A stretch of DNA of 64,000 nucleotides from an uncultured Pelagibacteraceae bacterium (GTDB lineage Bacteria > Pseudomonadota > Alphaproteobacteria > Pelagibacterales > Pelagibacteraceae), in the NCBI GenBank assembly GCA_902531175.1, contig CACADE010000001.1:186001-250000 (forward strand), read 5' to 3'. Position 1 is the stretch's first letter. Every line of letters begins with the position of its first letter. The position numbers and the translations under genes were made by a program. This document shows positions 34,274 to 43,159 of the stretch, piece by piece. The notes beneath the pieces were generated by a model. That model searched no databases. It was given only the letters and a program-made list of their open reading frames with translations, and had not been told where the DNA came from.

Positions 34274-34870
34274 TTAATTAGTTAATAGAGATTCAACAAA
34301 TTCCCAATCTATAAGATTATCAACAAATTTGTCTAAATATTCAGGTCTTCTATTTCTATAATCAATGTAATATGAATGCTCCCAGACATCACAACCAAGT
34401 ATTGGTTTTAAGTTATCAATTAAAGGATTAGCAGCATTAGCTGTCTTTGTAACAACTAATTTATCATTATTTAAAGATAACCAACACCAACCTGATCCAA
34501 ATTGAGTTATTCCTGCTTGTTTGAATTCATCTTTGAATTTTTCAACACTTCCAAAATCTTCAATAATTTTTTTCTCAAGTTTTGACGGAATATTCCCACC
34601 ACCTTTTGGCTTCATGCATTTCCAAAAAAGATTATGGTTCCAATGCTGGCTTGCATTATTAAATATTCCAGCTTTTGAGTTATCTTTTGAGCTTTTAACT
34701 ATTATATCTTCCAATGACATTTCAGCCATAACAGTATCTTTTATAAAATTGTTAAGATTTGTTATGTAGGTTTGATGATGTTTTCCATGATGTAATTCTA
34801 ATGTTTCTTGTGACATTATTGGAGACAAAGACTCATTAGAATAATCTAGTTTTGGTAATTTAAAAGTCAT
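34274..34870 (-). CDS. sodB: Superoxide dismutase, iron type
   Basis: Dismutates superoxide to oxygen and hydrogen peroxide. The 198-residue cytoplasmic enzyme has the four metal ligands at H27, H79 (SQHWNH), D161 and H165 (CDVWEHSYY). The Gln at 75, contributed from the helix carrying the second ligand, is characteristic of Fe rather than Mn enzymes. No signal peptide is present. It follows the 61-residue gene and msrB on the same strand, with a 63-base gap that contains palindromes, so it probably has its own promoter. Confidence 0.97.
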   Translation of the reverse strand: MTFKLPKLDYSNESLSPIMSQETLELHHGKHHQTYITNLNNFIKDTVMAEMSLEDIIVKSSKDNSKAGIFNNASQHWNHNLFWKCMKPKGGGNIPSKLEKKIIEDFGSVEKFKDEFKQAGITQFGSGWCWLSLNNDKLVVTKTANAANPLIDNLKPILGCDVWEHSYYIDYRNRRPEYLDKFVDNLIDWEFVESLLTN

Positions 34871-34914
34871 AATATTATTTATAATATTTTCTTGTAAATA
34901 AACTTAATTAAGTT
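34871..34914 (-). promoter_or_regulatory. Palindromes upstream of sodB
   Basis: Two perfect inverted repeats lie in the sodB leader: AATATTAT-TT-ATAATATT (34871-34888), touching the start codon, and the 14-base AACTTAATTAAGTT (34901-34914). In AT-rich DNA such repeats can arise by chance, but their stacking directly before a metal-dependent stress gene makes an operator plausible. No known consensus box is claimed. Confidence 0.35.
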
Positions 34915-34933
34915 GACGCAATTAAATACAAAA

Positions 34934-35119
34934 TTAGTTTTCTAAAGCGTTTTCTTCTCTCATAAGAATGGGTCGACCATCTTGAGCAGTGTTTAAAGGT
35001 ATAATTTTACCATTGTATCTTGCGCATAACGTAGGCGCACTTCTCACCTGTTCTCCCAAATTTACTTCTAAATCTGCTATAACTAATTCAACCCCTTTCA
35101 ATATACTCAATATCTTCAT
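34934..35119 (-). CDS. Conserved-looking small protein, 61 residues
   Basis: A 61-residue soluble protein that I do not recognise. It is short and mixed in composition (VELVIADLEVNLGEQVRSAP then TLCARYNGKIIPLNTAQDGR) with one cysteine and no membrane helix. It is supported as real by an excellent Shine-Dalgarno (GGAGGA, five to six bases before the ATG), rare in this window, and by its place 12 bases after msrB on the same strand. It is likely part of an msrB-centred oxidative-stress unit that continues toward sodB. Confidence 0.7.
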   Translation of the reverse strand: MKILSILKGVELVIADLEVNLGEQVRSAPTLCARYNGKIIPLNTAQDGRPILMREENALEN

Positions 35120-35131
35120 TATTCCTCCGTT

Positions 35132-35590
35132 TTATGATGATGGCTTAAATATTAAACACAAGCCGTTATTACAATATCTCTTTCCTGTCGATCCAGGACC
35201 GTCTTCAAAGACATGACCATGATGGGCACCACATTTTGCACAATGGTACTCAATTCTTTTTATGCCAAAGCTGTAATCAACCTTAGTTTTAAAAGCTCCA
35301 GGAAGCGCCTCTGTAAATGATGGCCAACCAGTTCCACTATCAAATTTTGAGCTAGACTTAAATAGTTTGGCTCCACAATTTGCACAGTGATAAAAACCTT
35401 CTCTTTTCTCGTAATTAAGAGGGCTTGAGAATGGTCGTTCGGTTGCTTCCTCAAACATTATTTTTTTTTGGGCTTCTGTTAAATTTTGATTAATTATTTT
35501 TTTGGTTTCAGCTAATGAAATTTTGTATGGAAAAATACTGTATAATAAAGATCCAAATATAGATAATTTTATAAATTTTCTTTTGTTCAT
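35132..35590 (-). CDS. msrB: Exported peptide-methionine (R)-S-oxide reductase
   Basis: Reduces the R form of methionine sulfoxide. The 152 residues begin with a basic, hydrophobic signal sequence (about 1-27), so the enzyme should act in the periplasm, complementing the exported MsrA coded elsewhere in the window. Zinc is held by C69, C72, C117 and C120. The catalytic cysteine is C140 in KRYCNNG, and GTGWPSF near 86 and HHGHVFEDGP near 123 complete the active site. An extra C145 close by could be the resolving residue. The small downstream gene follows after 12 bases. Confidence 0.93.
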   Translation of the reverse strand: MNKRKFIKLSIFGSLLYSIFPYKISLAETKKIINQNLTEAQKKIMFEEATERPFSSPLNYEKREGFYHCANCGAKLFKSSSKFDSGTGWPSFTEALPGAFKTKVDYSFGIKRIEYHCAKCGAHHGHVFEDGPGSTGKRYCNNGLCLIFKPSS

Positions 35591-35655
35591 AACTTTCTTA
35601 ATAGATCAATATTACTTTATTTGAATGAGATATTTTGACAGCTTCGATTTTAAAT

Positions 35656-35683
35656 TGGTAGCTTCATATTAATGAAGCTACCA
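35656..35683 (-). terminator. Hairpin terminator after the GYD gene
   Basis: A perfect 12-base-pair stem, TGGTAGCTTCAT / ATGAAGCTACCA, with the four-base loop ATTA. It lies six bases past the GYD gene stop on the minus strand. The following T-run is weak, so termination strength is uncertain, but the position and symmetry fit a transcript end. Confidence 0.65.
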
Positions 35684-35689
35684 TTAAGA

Positions 35690-36013
35690 TTATTGTCCAG
35701 GCACTTTATAGCCACTTGATACTTTTGTTGCATGATTTGCAATTTCATTCATTGGTGTTTCTTCACAAATAGCGATATTTTTTAGTGCACCGCTTCCCTC
35801 TGTAGCCAATTTTATAGCAGCCATTTGCTCAAATGTACCATGGGTTTCAACTATAAAGTCATAGGGTCCTCTTAAATATGTGTAAGATTTCATTTCAGCT
35901 CCAACACTTTCAGAACACTTTCTAGCAACCTCGGATCTATCTGATCCAGGATCTTTTAAAAAGCCTGCGAATGCTTTCTCTGTAAAATTTCCCATTAAAA
36001 AAAATTTAGCCAT
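35690..36013 (-). CDS. GYD domain protein
   Basis: A 107-residue GYD-family protein, a small alpha/beta fold related to dimeric ferredoxin-like domains. Visible features are GNFTEKAFAGFLKDPGSDR near the start, the GPYDFIVETHG core near 50 and a C-terminal PMNEIANHATKVSSGYKVPG tail. Function in the family is unknown. An ideal Shine-Dalgarno (AAAGGAGGT) and an extended minus-10 box precede it, and a hairpin follows, so it is likely a well-expressed single-gene unit. Confidence 0.85.
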   Translation of the reverse strand: MAKFFLMGNFTEKAFAGFLKDPGSDRSEVARKCSESVGAEMKSYTYLRGPYDFIVETHGTFEQMAAIKLATEGSGALKNIAICEETPMNEIANHATKVSSGYKVPGQ

Positions 36014-36032
36014 AGATACCTCCTTTAAATGT

Positions 36033-36041
36033 ATTATAGCA
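36033..36041 (-). promoter_or_regulatory. Extended -10 promoter element of the GYD gene
   Basis: On the minus strand the sequence TGCTATAAT gives a consensus TATAAT hexamer with the extended TG motif. It lies 20 bases before the GYD start codon, leaving a short leader that contains the AAAGGAGGT ribosome-binding site. No good -35 hexamer is visible, which is common for extended -10 promoters. Confidence 0.6.
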
Positions 36042-36084
36042 CTTAAAATAATTTTTTTTAATATTTTATTGATTTATAAAAAAT

Positions 36085-36741
36085 TTATTCTCTTCCAATT
36101 TCCAGTAATTGTGGTGGTTCAAATACCCCACTTTGTATTTCACTGTTTGATATATTTATCATGGATTTGGCAACTATTTCTGCATTTATCGATTTATATT
36201 TTTTTAAATCTCCAACTAAAATTGGCGATATACATCTCATGGCGAAAATACCTATTTTTTCTCCAAGTCTTTCCTCTTTTCTTTTTCCAATTAAAAACGA
36301 AGGTCTAATTACAATAAATTTTTTAAAGTTTAGTTTTCTTAATTCTTCTTCAGCCATACCTTTATTTTTTAAATACAAATTTGTTTTTTTTGAACTGGCA
36401 CCTAATGAAGAAATATAAGTAAAATTTTGTACATTATTATCGCTACAAATTTTTCCAATTGTTACAGGTAAATTATACTCAGTGTTTATATAATCTTGTT
36501 TCTTAGGTGTTTTTTTCTTTGTAGTTCCAATACAAAAAAAACAATCATCACCTTTTATTTCTGACTTAATATTTTCTAATTTTGTAAAATCTGTTTGAAT
36601 AACTTCTATTTTAGAATCTATTTTTGAAGTAGAAGATCTTACAAAAACCTTGATTTTTTCATATTTTTGATCATTGGCTAACAATTTAAGTAATATTCCA
36701 CCAATTAATCCAGTTGAACCGAATATCAATGCTGTTTTCAT
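36085..36741 (-). CDS. NAD(P)-binding epimerase-like protein (HTATIP2/TIP30-like)
   Basis: A 218-residue atypical short-chain dehydrogenase. The N-terminal nucleotide motif is GSTGLIGGIL at residues 8-17. CFFCIGTTKKK near 69 and the FTYISSLGAS segment near 104 match the TIP30/YbjT-like group, with a Tyr and Lys (YLKNKGMAEE) further on. Substrate is unknown; these proteins often bind NADPH without a defined reaction. It is 15 bases after the MFS gene on the same strand. Confidence 0.82.
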   Translation of the reverse strand: MKTALIFGSTGLIGGILLKLLANDQKYEKIKVFVRSSTSKIDSKIEVIQTDFTKLENIKSEIKGDDCFFCIGTTKKKTPKKQDYINTEYNLPVTIGKICSDNNVQNFTYISSLGASSKKTNLYLKNKGMAEEELRKLNFKKFIVIRPSFLIGKRKEERLGEKIGIFAMRCISPILVGDLKKYKSINAEIVAKSMINISNSEIQSGVFEPPQLLEIGRE

Positions 36742-36756
36742 AATGTTGAACTTACA

Positions 36757-38049
36757 CTAAATTTTCTTAAATTCGTTCAAATTATTTGGTTCATCTATTG
36801 GTTCAGTTGAAGGATTAAGTTCTATACCGGCTGGAGTAATCGTTTGAGGCATAGGTGCAAATTGTGAATCTGGGTTATCTCCAGACTCTCTAATTTGCAT
36901 TCTATATATTCCAAATAAACCAATAAATGAATGAAATATAATTAAAAAAATAAAAAATCCATTTTCTCCTAAAAATTCCATAAATAATGAGCACATAAAA
37001 GGACCGCAAATTGCACCAAGACCAAAAACAAATTGTAATCCTGCTCCTGCTGCTACAAATTTTTCTTTTGGTATAAAATCATTTGTGTGTGCAAAAATTA
37101 AAGCAAACATTGGTAGACTACAAAAAGAAAAACACATTATACAGATATAAAAAAATATTTTTGATGTTGCTAAACCTTCAGGCATATACATTTGACCTGA
37201 AGAAATAATTGCCAAAAAACAAAATAAAGCCGCCCCAAACGTTGTATAAATAATTACAATTCTTCTGTCTAAAACATCTGATAATTTTCCTATTGGCCAT
37301 TGAGATATAGCTCCAGATATAGCAAATAAAAAGGTTACTATTGAAACTTCTAAAATACTAAAATTCATCGATGTAGCATAAACTGCAATCAATGAGAAAA
37401 CAGCTGAATGTGATATTCCAATTAAAAACGAACTTACAACTCCAAATGGTGATGATTTATAAACTTCCTTTAGCTTCATACCTGATATTTTTTTAAAGTT
37501 TGGAGCCTTTCTTTTAGTTAATAATATTGGAACAAGAGACAATGACATAAATAAAGATATCAGTATAAAAGGTTGAAAGTTTTCTGGTTTACTAAAGTTT
37601 ATGAAAAACATTCCAATCGCCATAGAGGCATACATAACAATCATGTAGATTGATAAAATACTACCTCTATTCTTATTTGTAGATCTATCGTTTAACCAGC
37701 TTTCAGCAACTGTATAAAGACAAACCATGCTAAATCCAGAAATCATTCTAAGCACAAACCATGAAATAGGATTTACAAAAATAGAGTGTAATAAGACCAC
37801 AATTGAAGTGACAGAAGCAAAAGCTGCGAATACTCTAATATGCCCAACTCTATGAATTAATGATTGTATAATTTTTGCTCCAATAAAATATCCAACAAAA
37901 TATCCAGAAAACAAAAAGCCTGTCGATGATAGACCAAAATTTTCTTTAACTGCTCTAACACCTAAAAGAGTACCTTGAAAACCATGAGCTAGCATTATAA
38001 ATGCCATACCCATAAAAAGAGCCCAAGAGTTTTTTATAATTTTGTTCAT
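36757..38049 (-). CDS. MFS transporter
   Basis: A 430-residue major facilitator protein with twelve membrane helices. The conserved loop between helices 2 and 3 is present in the form IHRVGHIRV near residue 65, and GKLSDVLDRRIVII near 253 is its counterpart in the second half. A cytoplasmic Pro-rich tail of about 35 residues (PMPQTITPAGIELNPSTEP) matches a subgroup of bacterial YcaD-like MFS proteins. Substrate is unknown. Confidence 0.88.
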   Translation of the reverse strand: MNKIIKNSWALFMGMAFIMLAHGFQGTLLGVRAVKENFGLSSTGFLFSGYFVGYFIGAKIIQSLIHRVGHIRVFAAFASVTSIVVLLHSIFVNPISWFVLRMISGFSMVCLYTVAESWLNDRSTNKNRGSILSIYMIVMYASMAIGMFFINFSKPENFQPFILISLFMSLSLVPILLTKRKAPNFKKISGMKLKEVYKSSPFGVVSSFLIGISHSAVFSLIAVYATSMNFSILEVSIVTFLFAISGAISQWPIGKLSDVLDRRIVIIYTTFGAALFCFLAIISSGQMYMPEGLATSKIFFYICIMCFSFCSLPMFALIFAHTNDFIPKEKFVAAGAGLQFVFGLGAICGPFMCSLFMEFLGENGFFIFLIIFHSFIGLFGIYRMQIRESGDNPDSQFAPMPQTITPAGIELNPSTEPIDEPNNLNEFKKI

Positions 38050-38119
38050 AAAATTAGCGGTGTTTATGGGCGATCTAATTTTAAATCAAGACAAATTTGT
38101 GACAAAAAGAAAAATAATT

Positions 38120-38986
38120 TTATTTAGAAGAAGATTTTAATTTTAGATATGAGTGAACAGCTATAGTGAATATAATTACAAGTCCACCAATTATTGTCTC
38201 TATACTCGGCTGTTCTTTGATAACTAACCAAACCCAAATGGGTCCTAAAATGGTCTCTAGAAGAAAAAACAGATTCACTTCCTCGGCAGGTATAAATCTT
38301 GGAGCAATCGTCACCAAAACGAATGGTATTGCTACACACAAAATACACATTAAAGGTATATAAATCAGGTCTTTTTCAACTAACTCATAACTTTCAACGA
38401 AAAAGAGAGCAAATAGAGCTACTGTAAGCTTACCGACAACTGCTGAAGGTAGCAAATCTCTATCTTTTGCTGACCTTATTATTACCGCGTTGGTGGCGAG
38501 TCCAAAAGCTGTTGTTATACCCATAAGATCACCAAACAAGTTACCCATCTCTAGAGAGTCATAAAATATATATATTACTGCAACTAAAGTAATCGCTATT
38601 GCTATCCAAGTCTTCTTATCGGGAACCTCTTTTAGAAATATTGCACCAAGTATTGCCGAAAGCATGGGTGCCATTGCAATCATTATTAATGTATTTGCTA
38701 CATTTGTATTTTGGATTGAAATTATAAATGTGATGTTACAAATCGAAAAACTTATAATATAAAAAATACCAGCGTAACCAACATTTAAAAATGCCTTAAT
38801 AAAGTTTTTTTTATAAAATATAAGAAGTCCAATTAATACAGCTACAAATGGTATCGCACCTCTATAAAACAATAATCCCCAAGTATCTATAGAAGATAAT
38901 CTTATAAAAAGTGAATCTGGTGTGATAAACATCACAGCTATAAATGCAAGGGATGATCCTTTTTGCTGATTTGACAAATTTTTCAA
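38120..38986 (-). CDS. EamA/DMT-family transporter
   Basis: A 288-residue protein with ten membrane helices in two EamA repeats. FFLLETILGPIWVWLVIKEQPS near 240 is the typical penultimate segment and MLSAILGAIFLKEVPD near 108 its first-half equivalent. Its start follows directly after the gshB stop with no gap, so it is in the gshA-gshB transcript. Export of a thiol or cysteine-related metabolite is possible, but this rests only on position. Confidence 0.87.
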   Translation of the reverse strand: MKNLSNQQKGSSLAFIAVMFITPDSLFIRLSSIDTWGLLFYRGAIPFVAVLIGLLIFYKKNFIKAFLNVGYAGIFYIISFSICNITFIISIQNTNVANTLIMIAMAPMLSAILGAIFLKEVPDKKTWIAIAITLVAVIYIFYDSLEMGNLFGDLMGITTAFGLATNAVIIRSAKDRDLLPSAVVGKLTVALFALFFVESYELVEKDLIYIPLMCILCVAIPFVLVTIAPRFIPAEEVNLFFLLETILGPIWVWLVIKEQPSIETIIGGLVIIFTIAVHSYLKLKSSSK

Positions 38987-39910
38987 CTATAAACCTTTCC
39001 AAAAAGTCTTAGCCAAGTTTATCTTAGATAAATCAAAATATGTTTTTATACCCGTTGGTGATGTTACATTTATATCTCCATTTAACTTTCCATCAATAAA
39101 GTCTATTCCTGCAAAGTAAATTCCATCTTTCTTAATTTTTTTTGCAATTATATTTGAAACTTTAAGTTCTTTATTGCTTAAAAATGCGATTTTAGGTTTT
39201 GCACCCTTGCTCATATTGCTCAATATTGATCCTGATTTTGGAACTCTAGATATAGCTCCACAAACCTTACCATTTATAATAAAAACTCTTTTATCTCCAA
39301 ACTTAATTTTATTTAAAAATTTTTGACACATAATATGACCATGTTTTTTCAATATTTGTTTTATTTTTAATAAATTAAGCTTCTCTGAAATAAGATTTAT
39401 ATCATTACCTCCGTAGCTATGAATAGGTTTAATTATTATCTTTTTATGTTTTTTTAAAAATTTTTTAATTTCAATCAAATCTTTAGTAAATATTGTATCC
39501 GCCATATAATTTTTAAAGTTTAAAGAATAAAATTTTTCTGAAATATTTCTTACTGAAGTAGGATCATTAATAATTTTTGTTTTATCTTTGATTCTATCTA
39601 ACATTAATGTTGTAGAAATATATTCCAAGTTAAAAGGTGGATCCTGTCTGATTAAAATATATTTTGCAAAGGATAAGTCTAATTTTGATTTTTTTAGAAT
39701 TTTATAAAATTTCTTTTTTGAATAATCAATTTTAATAAAATATCCATCACTTACAGTTTTTCCTCTTATATTCGATAAATTTTCTGGATAATAATAAAAT
39801 AATTTATAACCCTTGTTTTGAGCTTCATGAGCTAAAAAAATAGTAGTATCTGTTTTGATATTTAATTTTTTTAAATTATCACCTTGTATAGCAACAATTT
39901 TATTGGTCAT
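38987..39910 (-). CDS. gshB: Glutathione synthetase
   Basis: Joins gamma-glutamylcysteine and glycine with ATP to make glutathione. The ATP-grasp protein has LIRQDPPFNLEYIS near 94, INDPTSVRNISEK near 122 and the conserved glycine-rich IIKPIHSYGGNDI loop near 164. FAGIDFIDGKLNGDINVTSPTG near 277 holds the metal-binding Asp and Asn. I prefer the ATG at 39910, giving 307 residues, over one nine bases upstream; both overlap the end of gshA. The full set of ligase motifs is intact. Confidence 0.92.
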   Translation of the reverse strand: MTNKIVAIQGDNLKKLNIKTDTTIFLAHEAQNKGYKLFYYYPENLSNIRGKTVSDGYFIKIDYSKKKFYKILKKSKLDLSFAKYILIRQDPPFNLEYISTTLMLDRIKDKTKIINDPTSVRNISEKFYSLNFKNYMADTIFTKDLIEIKKFLKKHKKIIIKPIHSYGGNDINLISEKLNLLKIKQILKKHGHIMCQKFLNKIKFGDKRVFIINGKVCGAISRVPKSGSILSNMSKGAKPKIAFLSNKELKVSNIIAKKIKKDGIYFAGIDFIDGKLNGDINVTSPTGIKTYFDLSKINLAKTFWKGL

Positions 39911-41195
39911 ATAAATCATTCAAATTTTCGGAATTTGAATACTTACTTATTATGTTATCAGCATTTGTTTTTTTATTTTTTACAATTTTTTCTAAGTGAT
40001 CTAAAAACTTTGCTTCACTTAATTTTTTTCTATTTAAAAAGTCTCTCTTTTTTAATCCTGATTTTGATATGTCTAATAGTCTCTCTGCCCAATACGAAAT
40101 ATCCTTGCCCATCAAATTAGTTTTCAAGCCGTTTTTAGGGGCATTTTTATAAGCTGAAAGCACTTCATTAGCTTCCCAATTTTTAATTAAATCTAAAGCT
40201 TCTTCAAGATTTCCATAAAGTAATCCAGTGAATAGGGCAGGACCAGCACATAAACATTCCCATCCGCACGCATCCATTGATCTTAATTCGATATATTGTT
40301 TTAATCTGTTCTCTGTAAATATTGTTCCTAAATGTGTATCAAGATCAATAGTACTTGGAATTTTATTTCCAATTTCTTTAATTTCTCCATTCATAAAGTT
40401 TTTAAATAAATATTTTTTTCCAGATATATAATTACCTTCACTTTGTAAAAATAAGATTGGATAATTCATAATATAATCTGCATATTTTTCAAAATTTACA
40501 TCTTTTAAAAAAAACTCAGGCAATCCACCTCTAGATGTTTCTTGCCAAACTTTAGATCTGTAAGATAAGTATCCACTATTACTTTTTTCAACTATAGAGG
40601 AATTTGCAAAAAGTCCGATAGATATTGGAACTAAATTATTTGCCAACTTAAATTTTTTTATAAAATCTTCTTCTGAGGTATAATCTAAATTTAATTGGGT
40701 ACCTGCAGTTTTATACATCATATCCAAACTTAGTTTTCCTCCAACAGGCATATCTTTGGTCATAACCTCATACCTTTTTTTTGGATTATTAGGTATATCC
40801 TCAAGTTTAGATATAGGATCATATCCAGCGCTTACTATTTTAAAATCTAATTTTTCAATTACCTGATTTAACTCAAATAAATATTCATGAGATTCAGCAC
40901 AAGCTTCGTGAATATTATTTAATTTTGCTCCAGATAGCTCTATTTGATTACCAGGCTCTAAAGTAATACTTTTACCATTCTTAGTTAACGCTATTGGACT
41001 TTTTTCCTCAAAAATAGGTTTCCAGCCAAACTCATATAAATTTTCAAACATTTTCTTGATTTTGGAATAATCAATTCTCGTATTTGTTTTTTTATCAAAA
41101 ATAAATTTTTCATGCTCAACTCCAATCTTCAAATTAGATTTATCCTTTGAGCCTGACTTAAAATGTTCTATTATTTGTTCCTTTGTTTCTATCAT
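39900..41195 (-). CDS. gshA: Glutamate-cysteine ligase, plant/alphaproteobacterial type
   Basis: Makes gamma-glutamylcysteine, the first step of glutathione synthesis. The 431-residue protein belongs to the GCS2 family, with IGVEHEKFIFD near 24, the LEPGNQIELSGA motif near 77 and GTQLNLDYTSEEDF near 163. RSMDACGWECLCAGPALFTG near 315 is also typical and holds several cysteines. The start of gshB lies within its last codons. Its own ATG overlaps the stop of the upstream YyaL gene by one base. Confidence 0.93.
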   Translation of the reverse strand: MIETKEQIIEHFKSGSKDKSNLKIGVEHEKFIFDKKTNTRIDYSKIKKMFENLYEFGWKPIFEEKSPIALTKNGKSITLEPGNQIELSGAKLNNIHEACAESHEYLFELNQVIEKLDFKIVSAGYDPISKLEDIPNNPKKRYEVMTKDMPVGGKLSLDMMYKTAGTQLNLDYTSEEDFIKKFKLANNLVPISIGLFANSSIVEKSNSGYLSYRSKVWQETSRGGLPEFFLKDVNFEKYADYIMNYPILFLQSEGNYISGKKYLFKNFMNGEIKEIGNKIPSTIDLDTHLGTIFTENRLKQYIELRSMDACGWECLCAGPALFTGLLYGNLEEALDLIKNWEANEVLSAYKNAPKNGLKTNLMGKDISYWAERLLDISKSGLKKRDFLNRKKLSEAKFLDHLEKIVKNKKTNADNIISKYSNSENLNDLYDQ

Positions 41196-43144
41196 TAGCT
41201 TATATTGTTTCTTTTTAGATAATCTTCAATTTCCTTTATATTACTTAATTTGTTAGAGCAAGTTTGATTTTTACATATAACAATTTTTGCCTCTTTTACT
41301 TCATTATCTAGATATTTAAATGTAGCTCTAGTAAAGAATTTTTTTTGCAAATACTTTTTTATATTAGGATCTAAATTTTGCTTTCCATGAATTGTAAAAG
41401 ATATACTTTCATTACAAATATCCAATGATTTTACAAAACTAAACATTTGTGCAAAGTTTGAGTTTAAAACTTGGTGGAAACTTTTTTTTAAAATATCAAT
41501 TTTTTCAAACCATATTTTATCGCTAGTTATAATATATATTTTATTACATAAGTTTAAATATACACTATTTCCATTTGGTATATTATTATCATTTAGATCT
41601 ATTGGTTGTACAAATAGATCATTGTCTAATATTTTATTTTTCTGCATTAAGCCTGATTTTTTATCAAAGAAGTATTCCCAGGTTTTTATTAAAATATCAT
41701 TTGCTTTTCCGATGTATTTAACGTCACCATCTAACTCATAAATAGTTATCAAAAGACTAGCATAGTATACGTAATCTTCCAAAAAAGCGTCAATCTCTGT
41801 GTCTTGATAGCAATGGAAAATTTTGTCTGATAAATATTTTTCCAATATCTTTATACTAACAAGAGTATTTTGTTTTAGTTCTTCATTATCAGTTACTAGC
41901 GATGAAAGAAGAAGTGTTTCTAATAAAAAACAATTTTGATCAGTTTGAGATTTATCATCAAATAATGGTTTAGTACGTTTATTTCTTTGATCTAATAACG
42001 TTTTTTCTATGTTTGAGATTTCTTTAATCTCATCATCGGAAAGTTTATTATGAGTTTCTATTAAAATATTATTACCTTCAAAATTTCCCTCTTCAGTTAA
42101 ATTATACTTTTTTGCAAATAAATTAAATTTAGAACCCAGAGTATTTTTTAGTTCTGCATAATTCCATACATAATATTTTCCTTCAACACCATCGCTATCG
42201 GCATCATATGCAGACCCATAAAGATCAAAATCATTTTTAAATTCTGAATTGATAAAATTTATGGTTTGCTCTAACTTCCCTTTATAATAAAGATTATTAG
42301 TTTTTTGAAAGAACTTATTTAACAATCCTATATATTGAATATTATCATATAGCATTTTTTCGAAGTGAGGGATGATCCAATTTTCATCAACAGTGTATCT
42401 TGCTATACCTCCAGCTAGATGATCATACATTCCTTTTGAAGAAATATTGTAAAGTAAAGTTTCAACAGGTTTAAAGTATTCTTCTTTTCCTGTTTTTAAA
42501 TAAAAATAAAACATTGCATCAAATAAATAAAATTGGGGAAACTTAGGAGCTCCCTTGAAACTCCCATTATCTTTATCAAGGTGCTGTATAATTTTTTCTA
42601 AAAACGGTTCTAAAGGTTGATTTAATATTGCTGATCTTTGATTAATTTTACCAAATATTTCTTGCATTTGGGGTGCTTGATCGAGAATTTTTTCTCTATT
42701 CTTATTATATACGTCAGAAACATTATTTAGAACTTTTTGAAAATCTGGTCTTCCATGCATTTCTTTTGGTGGGAAATAAGTTCCACCAGTAAAAGGAACT
42801 CCATTTTCATCAAGAAACATCGATAAAGGCCAACCTCCTTGTGTTCCTGTTAAAATAGATAAACTTCTTTGAAAAACATAATCTAAATCAGGTCTTTCTT
42901 CTCTATCAACTTTAATGTTTATAAATTTTTCATTCATTATTTTAGCTGTTTCATCATCTTCAAAACTTTCATGAGCCATAACATGACACCAATGACAACT
43001 CGCATATCCAACACTAAGAAATATTGGTTTTTTTTCTTTTTTTGCTTGTTCTAAACTTTCTTTATTCCAAGCAAACCAGTTAACTGGATTATCTTTATGT
43101 TGTTTTAAATACGGACTCTTCTCTTCCTTGAGTTTATTAGTCAT
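41195..43144 (-). CDS. Thioredoxin-domain protein of the YyaL/SPATA20 family
   Basis: A 649-residue protein. The N-terminal thioredoxin-like domain (1-165) has the CxxC motif in GYASCHWCHVM near 47, followed by the highly conserved KVDREERPDLD. The remainder is an (alpha/alpha)6-barrel region of the kind seen in glycosyl hydrolases, with HLAGGIARYTVDENWIIPHFEKMLYDN near 250 forming its core. Function is unsettled; roles in redox or cellulose/AGE-like isomerisation have been proposed. It has no signal peptide. Its coupling to gshA by a one-base overlap supports a thiol-redox role. Confidence 0.9.
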   Translation of the reverse strand: MTNKLKEEKSPYLKQHKDNPVNWFAWNKESLEQAKKEKKPIFLSVGYASCHWCHVMAHESFEDDETAKIMNEKFINIKVDREERPDLDYVFQRSLSILTGTQGGWPLSMFLDENGVPFTGGTYFPPKEMHGRPDFQKVLNNVSDVYNKNREKILDQAPQMQEIFGKINQRSAILNQPLEPFLEKIIQHLDKDNGSFKGAPKFPQFYLFDAMFYFYLKTGKEEYFKPVETLLYNISSKGMYDHLAGGIARYTVDENWIIPHFEKMLYDNIQYIGLLNKFFQKTNNLYYKGKLEQTINFINSEFKNDFDLYGSAYDADSDGVEGKYYVWNYAELKNTLGSKFNLFAKKYNLTEEGNFEGNNILIETHNKLSDDEIKEISNIEKTLLDQRNKRTKPLFDDKSQTDQNCFLLETLLLSSLVTDNEELKQNTLVSIKILEKYLSDKIFHCYQDTEIDAFLEDYVYYASLLITIYELDGDVKYIGKANDILIKTWEYFFDKKSGLMQKNKILDNDLFVQPIDLNDNNIPNGNSVYLNLCNKIYIITSDKIWFEKIDILKKSFHQVLNSNFAQMFSFVKSLDICNESISFTIHGKQNLDPNIKKYLQKKFFTRATFKYLDNEVKEAKIVICKNQTCSNKLSNIKEIEDYLKRNNIS

Positions 43145-43159
43145 GTTTTCTTTTAAATA

